From the NCBI GenBank assembly GCA_914767715.1, contig OU612069.1, forward strand, positions 9,423,387 to 9,487,386: DNA of 64,000 nucleotides, written 5' to 3'. Origin of the DNA: Membranipora membranacea (Eukaryota; Bryozoa; Gymnolaemata; Cheilostomatida; Membraniporidae). The notes below the pieces were generated by a model, which saw only the letters and a list, made by a program, of their open reading frames with translations, was not told the DNA's origin and searched no databases. Made by a program: the position numbers and the translations under genes. Shown here one piece after another: positions 55,201 through 64,000 of the stretch (its first letter is position 1; the number at the start of each line of letters is the position of its first letter).

Positions 55201-58200
55201 CTATCTAACACAACAGGTAAGAGGGGGGAGGTCACACATGAGCCTCACTGGAACCTGTCTACTGTACAATACTATCTAACACAACAGGTAAGAGGGGGAG
55301 GTAACACATGAGCCTCACTGGAACCCGTCTACTGTACAATACTATCTAACACAACAGGTAAGAGGGGGGAGGTCACACATGAGCCTCACTGGAACCTGTC
55401 TACTGTACAATACTATCTAACACAACAGGTAAGAGGGGGGAGGTCACACATGAGCCTCACTGGAACCCGTCTACTGTACAATACTATCTAACACAACAGG
55501 TAAGAGGGGGAGGTAACACATGAGCCTCACTGGAACCCTTCTACTGTACAATACTATCTAACACAACAGGTAAGGGGGGAGGTCTCACATGAGCCTCACT
55601 GGAACCCGTCTACTGTACAATACTATCTAACACAACAGGTAAGAGGGGGAGGTAACACATGAGCCTCACTGGAACCTGTCTACTGTACAATACTATCTAA
55701 CACAACAGGTAAGGGGGGAGGTCTCACATGAGCCTCACTGGAACCCGTCTACTGTACAATACTATCTAACACAACAGGTAAGAGGGGGAGGTCACACATC
55801 AGCCTCACTGGAACCCGTCTACTGTACAATACTATCTAACACAACAGGTAAGAGGGGGAGGTAACACATGAGCCTCACTTGAACCCGTCTACTGTACAAT
55901 ACTATCTAACACAACAGGTAAGAGGGGGGAGGTCACACATGAGCCTCACTGGAACCCGTCTACTGTACAATACTATCTAACACAACAGGTAAGGGGGGGA
56001 GGTAACACATGAGCCTCACTGGAACCCGTCTACTGTACAATACTATCTAACACAACAGGTAAGAGGGGGAGGTAACACATGAGCCTCACTGGAACCCGTC
56101 TACTGTACAATACTATCTAACACAACAGGTAAGAGGGGGGAGGTCACACATGAGCCTCACTGGAACCCGTCTACTGTACAATACTATCTAACACAACAGG
56201 TAAGAGGGGGAGGTCACACATCAGCCTCACTAGAACCCGTCTACTGTACAATACTATCTAACACAACAGGTAAGAGGGGGAGGTAACACATGAGCCTCAC
56301 TGGAACCCGTCTACTGTACAATACTATCTAACACAACAGGTAAGAGGGGGAGGTAACACATGAGCCTCACTGGAACCCGTCTACTGTACAATACTATCTA
56401 ACACAACAGGTAAGAGGGGGAGGTAACACATGAGCCTCACTAGAACCCGTCTACTGTACAATACTATCTAACACAACAGGTAAGAGGGGGAGGTAACACA
56501 TGAGCCTCACTGGAACCCTTCTACTGTACAATACTATCTAACACAACAGGTAAGGGGGGAGGTCTCACATGAGCCTCACTGGAACCCGTCTACTGTACAA
56601 TACTATCTAACACAACAGGTAAGGGGGGGAGGTCTCACATGAGCCTCACTGGAACCCGTCTACTGTACAATACTATCTAACACAACAGGTAAGAGGGGGA
56701 GGTAACACATGAGGCTCACTGGAACCCTTCTACTGTACAATACTATCTAACACAACAGGTAAGGGGGGAGGTCTCACATGAGCCTCACTGGAACCCGTCT
56801 ACTGTACAATACTATCTAACACAACAGGTAAGAGGGGGAGGTAACACATGAGCCTCACTGGAACCTGTCTACTGTACAATACTATCTAACACAACAGGTA
56901 AGGGGGGAGGTCTCACATGAGCCTCACTGGAACCCGTCTACTGTACAATACTATCTAACACAACAGGTAAGGGGGGGGAGGTCACACATGAGCCTCACTG
57001 GAACCTGTCTACTGTACAATACTATCTAACACAACAGGTAAGAGGGGGAGGTAACACATGAGCCTCACTGGAACCTGTCTACTGTACAATACTATCTAAC
57101 ACAACAGGTAAGAGGGGGAGGTAACACATGAGCCTCACTGGAACCCGTCTACTGTACAATACTATCTAACACAACAGGTAAGGGGGGGAGGTCTCACATG
57201 AGCCTCACTGGAACCTGTCTACTGTACAATACTATCTAACACAACAGGTAAGAGGGGGAGGTAACACATGAGCCTCACTGGAACCTGTCTACTGTACAAT
57301 ACTATCTAACACAACAGGTAAGAGGGGGGAGGTCACACATGAGCCTCACTGGAACCCGTCTACTGTACAATACTATCTAACACAACAGGTAAGAGGGGGA
57401 GGTAACACATGAGCCTCACTGGAACCTGTCTACTGTACAATACTATCTAACACAACAGGTAAGAGGGGGGAGGTCACACATGAGCCTCACTGTAACCCGT
57501 CTACTGTACAATACTATCTAACACAACAGGTAAGAGGGGGAGGTAACACATGAGCCTCACTGGAACCTGTCTACTGTACAATACTATCTAACACAACAGG
57601 TAAGAGGGGGGAGGTCACACATGAGCCTCACTGGAACCCGTCTACTGTACAATACTATCTAACACAACAGGTAAGAGGGGGGAGGTCACACATGAGCCTC
57701 ACTGGAACCCGTCTACTGTACAATACTATCTAACACAACAGGTAAGAGGAGGGAGGTCACACATGAGCCTCACTGGAACCTGTCTACTGTACAATACTAT
57801 CTAACACAACAGGTAAGGGGGGGGGAGGTAACACATGAGCCTCACTGGAACCCGTCTACTGTATAATACTATCTAACACAACAGGTAAGAGGGGGGAGGT
57901 CACACATGAGCCTCACTGGAACCCGTCTACTGTACAATACTATCTAACACAACAGGTAAGAGGGGGGAGGTCTCACATGAGCCTCACTGGAACCCGTCTA
58001 CTGTACAATACTATCTAACACAACAGGTAAGAGGGGGAGGTAACACATGAGCCTCACTGGAACCTGTCTACTGTACAATACTATCTAACACAACAGGTAA
58101 GAGGGGGGATGTCTCACATGAGCCTCACTGGAACCCGTCTACTGTACAATACTATCTAACACAACAGGTAAGAGGGGGGAGGTAACACATGAGCCTCACT

Positions 58201-61200
58201 GGAACCCGTCTACTGTACAATACTATCTAACACAACAGGTAAGAGGGGGGATGTCTCACATGAGCCTCACTGGAACCCGTCTACTGTACAATACTATCTA
58301 ACACAACAGGTAAGAGGGGGGAGGTCACACATGAGCCTCACTGAAACCCATCTACTGTACAATACTATCTAACACAACAGGTAAGGGGGGGGGAGGTCAC
58401 ACATGAGCCTCACTGGAACCCGTCTAGTGTACAATACTATCTAACACAACAGGTAAGGGGGAGGTCTCACATGAGCCTCACTGGAACCCATCTACTGTAC
58501 AATACTATCTAACACAACAGGTAAGGGGGGGAGGTCACACATGAGCCTTACTGGAACCTGTCTACTGTACCATACTATCTAACACAACAGGTAAGGGGGG
58601 GGATATCTCACATGAGCCTCACTGTAACCCGTCTACTGTACAATACTATCTAACACAGCAGGTAAAGGGGGGGGGGGGTCACACATGAGCCTCACTGGAA
58701 CCCGTCTACTGAACAATACTATCTAACACAACAGGTAAGAGGGGAGGTCACACATGAGCCTCACTGGAACCCGTCTACTGTACAATACTATCTAACACAA
58801 CAGGTAAGAGGGGGAGGTCACACATGAGCCTCACTAGAACCCGTCTACTGTACAATACTATCTAACACAACAGGTAAGAGCGGGAGGTCACACGTGAGCC
58901 TCACTGGAACCCTTCTACTGTACAATACTATCTAACACAACAGGTAAGAGGGGGAGGTAACACATGAGCCTCACTAGAACCCGTCTACTGTACAATACTA
59001 TCTAACACAACAGGTAAGAGGGGGAGGTAACACATGAGGCTCACTGGAACCCGTCTACTGTACAATACTATCTAACACAACAGGTAAGAGGGGGGAGGTC
59101 ACACATGAGCCTCACTGTAACCTGTCTACTGTACAATACTATCTAACACAACAGGTAAGAGGGGGAGGTAACACATGAGCCTCACTGGAACCCGTCTTCT
59201 GTACAATACTATCTAACACAACAGGTAAGAGGGGGAGGTCACACATCAGCCTCACTAGAACCCGTCTACTGTACAATACTATCTAACACAACAGGTAAGA
59301 GGGGGAGGTAACACATGAGGCTCACTGGAACCTGTCTACTGTACAATACTATCTAACACAACAGGTAAGAGGGGGAGGTCACACATCAGCCTCACTAGAA
59401 CCCGTCTACTGTACAATACTATCTAACACAACAGGTAAGAGGGGGAGGTCACACATCAGCCTCACTAGAACCCGTCTACTGTACAATACTATCTAACACA
59501 ACAGGTAAGAGGGGGGAGGTCACACATGAGCCTCACTGGAACCTGTCTACTGTACAATACTATCTAACACAACAGGTAAGAGGGGGAGGTCACACATGAG
59601 CCTCACTGGAACCTGTCTACTGTACAATACTATCTAACACAACAGGTAAGAGGGGGAGGTAACACATGAGGCTCACTGGAACCCGTCTACTGTACAATAC
59701 TATCTAACACAACAGGTAAGAGGGGGGAGGTCACACATCAGCCTCACTAGAACCCGTCTACTGTACAATACTATCTAACACAACAGGTAAGAGGAGGGAG
59801 GTAACACATGAGCCTCACTGGAACCCGTCTACTGTACAATACAATCTAACACAACAGGTAAGAGGGGGAGGTAACACATGAGGCTCACTGGAACCTGTCT
59901 ACTGTACAATACTATCTAACACAACAGGTAAGAGGGGGAGGTCACACATCAGCCTCACTAGAACCCTTCTACTGTACAATACTATCTAACACAACAGGTA
60001 AGAGGGGGAGGTCACACATCAGCCTCACTAGAACCCGTCTACTGTACAATACTATCTAACACAACAGGTAAGAGGGGGGAGGTCACACATGAGCCTCACT
60101 GGAACCTGTCTACTGTACAATACTATCTAACACAACAGGTAAGAGGGGGAGGTCACACATGAGCCTCACTGGAACCTGTCTACTGTACAATACTATCTAA
60201 CACAACAGGTAAGAGGGGGAGGTAACACATGAGGCTCACTAGAACCCGTCTACTGTACAATACTATCTAACACAACAGGTAAGAGGGGGGAGGTCACACA
60301 TCAGCCTCACTAGAACCCGTCTACTGTACAATACTATCTAACACAACAGGTAAGAGGGGGGAGGTAACACATGAGCCTCACTGGAACCCGTCTACTGTAC
60401 AATACTATCTAACACAACAGGTAAGAGGGGGAGGTAACACATGAGCCTCACTGGAACCTGTCTACTGTACAATACTATCTAACACAACAGGTAAGAGAGG
60501 GGAGGTAACACATGAGCCTCACTGGAACCTGTCTACTGTACAATACTATCTAACACAACAGGTAAGAGGGGGAGGTAACACATGAGCCTCACTGGAACCC
60601 GTCTTCTGTACAATACTATCTAACACAACAGGTAAGAGGGGGAGGTCACACATCAGCCTCACTAGAACCCGTCTACTGTACAATACTATCTAACACAACA
60701 GGTAAGAGGGGGAGGTAACACATGAGCCTCACTGGAACCTGTCTACTGTACAATACTATCTAACACAACAGGTAAGAGGGGGGAGGTCTCACATGAGCCT
60801 CACTGGAACCCGTCTACTATACAATACTATCTAACACAACAGGTAAGGGGGGGATATCTCACATGAGCCTCACTGTAACCTGTCTACTGTACAATACTAT
60901 CTAACACAACAGGTAAGAGGGGGAGGTCACACATGAGCCTCACTGGAACCTGTCTACTGTACAATACTATCTAACACAACAGGTAAGAGGGGGAGGTAAC
61001 ACATGAGGCTCACTGGAACTCGTCTACTGTACAATACTATCTAACACAACAGGTAAGAGGGGGAGGTCTCACATGAGCCTCACTGGAACCTGTCTACTGT
61101 ACAATACTATCTAACACAACAGGTAAGGGGGGGGGAGGTAACACATGAGCCTCACTGGAACCCGTCTACTGTATAATACTATCTAACACAACAGGTAAGA

Positions 61201-64000
61201 GGGGGGAGGTCACACATGAGCCTCACTGGAACCCGTCTACTGTACAATACTATCTAACACAACAGGTAAGAGGGGGGAGGTCTCACATGAGCCTCACTGG
61301 AACCCGTCTACTGTACAATACTATCTAACACAACAGGTAAGAGGGGGAGGTAACACATGAGCCTCACTGTAACCCGTCTACTGTACAATACTATCTAACA
61401 CAACAGGTAAGAGGGGGAGGTAACACATGAGGCTCACTAGAACCCGTCTACTGTACAATACTATCTAACACAACAGGTAAGAGGGGGAGGTAACACATGA
61501 GCCTCACTGGAACCTGTCTACTGTACAATACTATCTAACACAACAGGTAAGAGGGGGAGGTAACACATGAGCCTCACTGGAACCCGTCTACTGTACAATA
61601 CTATCTAACACAACAGGTAAGAGGGGGAGGTAACACATGAGCCTCACTGGAACCTGTCTACTGTACAATACTATCTAACACAACAGGTAAGAGGGGGGAT
61701 GTCTCACATGAGCCTCACTGGAACCCGTCTACTGTACAATACTATCTAACACAACAGGTAAGAGGGGGGAGGTAACACATGAGCCTCACTGGAACCCGTC
61801 TACTGTACAATACTATCTAACACAACAGGTAAGAGGGGGGATGTCTCACATGAGCCTCACTGGAACCCGTCTACTGTACAATACTATCTAACACAACAGG
61901 TAAGAGGGGGGAGGTCACACATGAGCCTCACTGAAACCCATCTACTGTACAATACTATCTAACACAACAGGTAAGGGGGGGGGGAGGTCACACATGAGCC
62001 TCACTGGAACCCGTCTAGTGTACAATACTATCTAACACAACAGGTAAGGGGGAGGTCTCACATGAGCCTCACTGGAACCCATCTACTGTACAATACTATC
62101 TAACACAACAGGTAAGGGGGGGAGGTCACACATGAGCCTTACTGGAACCTGTCTACTGTACCATACTATCTAACACAACAGGTAAGAGGGGGGATATCTC
62201 ACATGAGCCTCACTGTAACCCGTCTACTGTACAATACTATCTAACACAGCAGGTAAAGGGGGGGGGGGGTCACACATGAGCCTCACTGGAACCCGTCTAC
62301 TGAACAATACTATCTAACACAACAGGTAAGAGGGGAGGTCACACATGAGCCTCACTGGAACCCGTCTACTGTACAATACTATCTAACACAACAGGTAAGA
62401 GGGGGAGGTCACACATGAGCCTCACTAGAACCCGTCTACTGTACAATACTATCTAACACAACAGGTAAGAGCGGGAGGTCACACGTGAGCCTCACTGGAA
62501 CCCTTCTACTGTACAATACTATCTAACACAACAGGTAAGAGGGGGAGGTAACACATGAGCCTCACTAGAACCCGTCTACTGTACAATACTATCTAACACA
62601 ACAGGTAAGAGGGGGAGGTAACACATGAGCCTCACTAGAACCCGTCTACTGTACAATACTATCTAACACAACAGGTAAGAGGGGGAGGTAACACATGAGG
62701 CTCACTGGAACCCGTCTACTGTACAATACTATCTAACACAACAGGTAAGAGGGGGGAGGTCACACATGAGCCTCACTGTAACCTGTCTACTGTACAATAC
62801 TATCTAACACAACAGGTAAGAGGGGGAGGTAACACATGAGCCTCACTGGAACCCGTCTACTGTACAATACTATCTAACACAACAGGTAAGAGGGGGAGGT
62901 CACACATGAGCCTCACTGGAACCTGTCTACTGTACAATACTATCTAACACAACAGGTAAGAGGGGGAGGTAACACATGAGCCTCACTGGAACCCGTCTAC
63001 TGTACAATACTATCTAACACAACAGGTAAGAGGGGGAGGTAACACATGAGCCTCACTGGAACCCGTCTACTGTACAATACTATCTAACACAACAGGTAAG
63101 AGGGGGGAGGTCACACATGAGCCTCACTGGAACCTGTCTACTGTACAATACTATCTAACACAACAGGTAAGAGGGGGAGGTAACACATGAGCCTCACTGG
63201 AACCCGTCTACTGTACAATACTATCTAACACAACAGGTAAGAGGGGGAGGTCACACATGAGCCTCACTGGAACCCGTCTACTGTACAATACTATCTAACA
63301 CAACAGGTAAGAGGGGGAGGTAACACATGAGCCTCACTGGAACCCGTCTACTGTACAATACTATCTAACACAACAGGTAAGAGGGGGGAGGTCACACATG
63401 AGCCTCACTGGAACCTGTCTACTGTACAATACTATGTAACACAACAGGTAAGAGGGGGAGGTAACACATGAGCCTCACTGGAACCCGTCTACTGTACAAT
63501 ACTATCTAACACAACAGGTAAGAGGGGGGAGGTCACACATGAGCCTCACTGGAACCTGTCTACTGTACAATACTATCTAACACAACAGGTAAGAGGGGGA
63601 GGTCACACATGAGCCTCACTGGAACCCGTCTACTGTACAATACTATCTAACACAACAGGTAAGAGGGGGAGGTAACACATGAGCCTCACTGGAACCCTTC
63701 TACTGTACAATACTATCTAACACAACAGGTAAGGGGGGAGGTCTCACATGAGCCTCACTGGAACCCGTCTACTGTACAATACTATCTAACACAACGGGTA
63801 AGAGGGGGAGGTAACACATGAGCCTCACTGGAACCTGTTTACTGTACAATACTATCTAACACAACAGGTAAGGGGGGAGGTCTCACATGAGCCTCACTGG
63901 AACCCGTCTACTGTACAATACTATCTAACACAACAGGTAAGAGGGGGAGGTCACACATCAGCCTCACTGGAACCCGTCTACTGTACAATACTATCTAACA

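Larger units (their letters stand above)
22115..64000 (+). repeat. Giant minisatellite made of an exon end plus its 5' splice site
   Basis: About 41.7 kb of head-to-tail units of about 69-77 bp, roughly 590 copies by span divided by unit length, continuing past the window. Unit order: cacatgagcctcactggaac, then ccgtctactgtacaatact, then atctaacacaacag (all three coding in MCMDC2 exon 17), then gtaagag, a G run of 3-14, and aggtcac, aggtaac or aggtctc. The first unit is the real exon end (22115-22171) with its real donor (22172). Copies differ mainly at a few positions (tggaacc, tgtaacc or tagaacc; cccgtc, cctgtc, cccatc or cccttc) and in G-run length. No other sequence interrupts the array except a 200-N gap. 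No coding frame survives through it, because most unit lengths are not multiples of three. Confidence 0.97.

Noticed and set aside
22115-64000. CRISPR-like regular repeats
   Set aside because: The repeats are contiguous with no unique spacers, in an animal gene with introns. It is a minisatellite.
22115-64000. Telomeric, centromeric or rDNA identity for the array
   Set aside because: The unit derives unambiguously from MCMDC2 exon 17 and shows no telomere or rRNA sequence. A centromeric role cannot be judged from sequence.

Overview
The window comes from an animal nuclear genome. Genes are split by GT-AG introns, the DNA is AT-rich, and there are tRNA-derived SINEs, small foldback elements and AT microsatellites. 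The protein encoded is an animal-type MCMDC2. I could not place the species. An early-branching marine invertebrate such as a sponge or cnidarian is plausible but not shown.

Region 1 (1-22171) holds two genes. The host gene is on the + strand. I could chain 17 coding exons (877-981 to 21988-22171) in phase, without a stop, into 676 codons. The protein follows MCMDC2 (MCM domain-containing protein 2, a meiotic recombination factor) from N-terminal domain to C-terminal lid helices; only the short last exon is missing. It keeps an MCM-type zinc finger but lacks the Walker A lysine, the Walker B acidic pair and the arginine finger. Intron 3 (1754-10084) is far longer than the introns beside it. 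It contains a complete second gene on the opposite strand: a BED-type zinc-finger protein of about 288 residues in six coding exons (8298 down to 2022), with a C-terminal coiled coil.

The introns also carry three copies of one tRNA-derived SINE, a probable second SINE, a two-copy foldback family, a foldback with about 105-bp inverted arms, a two-copy dispersed repeat, two adjacent AT-centred palindromes and small minisatellites.

Region 2 (22115-64000) is one enormous minisatellite that runs off the end of the window: about 590 head-to-tail units of about 69-77 bp, by span divided by unit length. The unit is the last about 57 bp of MCMDC2 exon 17 plus its 5' splice site and a G-rich intron start. 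An exon-intron boundary has therefore been multiplied hundreds of times, and almost every unit carries CAG|GTAAG. The array is built of larger blocks, including kilobase segments repeated at offsets of about 17.5 kb, 12.6 kb, 3.6 kb, 2.2 kb and 1.2 kb. The single 200-N gap (46093-46292) lies inside a block whose other copy is contiguous with no missing bases, so the N run may be an artificial join.

The most unusual thing here is this splice-donor array within a meiotic recombination gene, followed by the antisense gene nested in intron 3.
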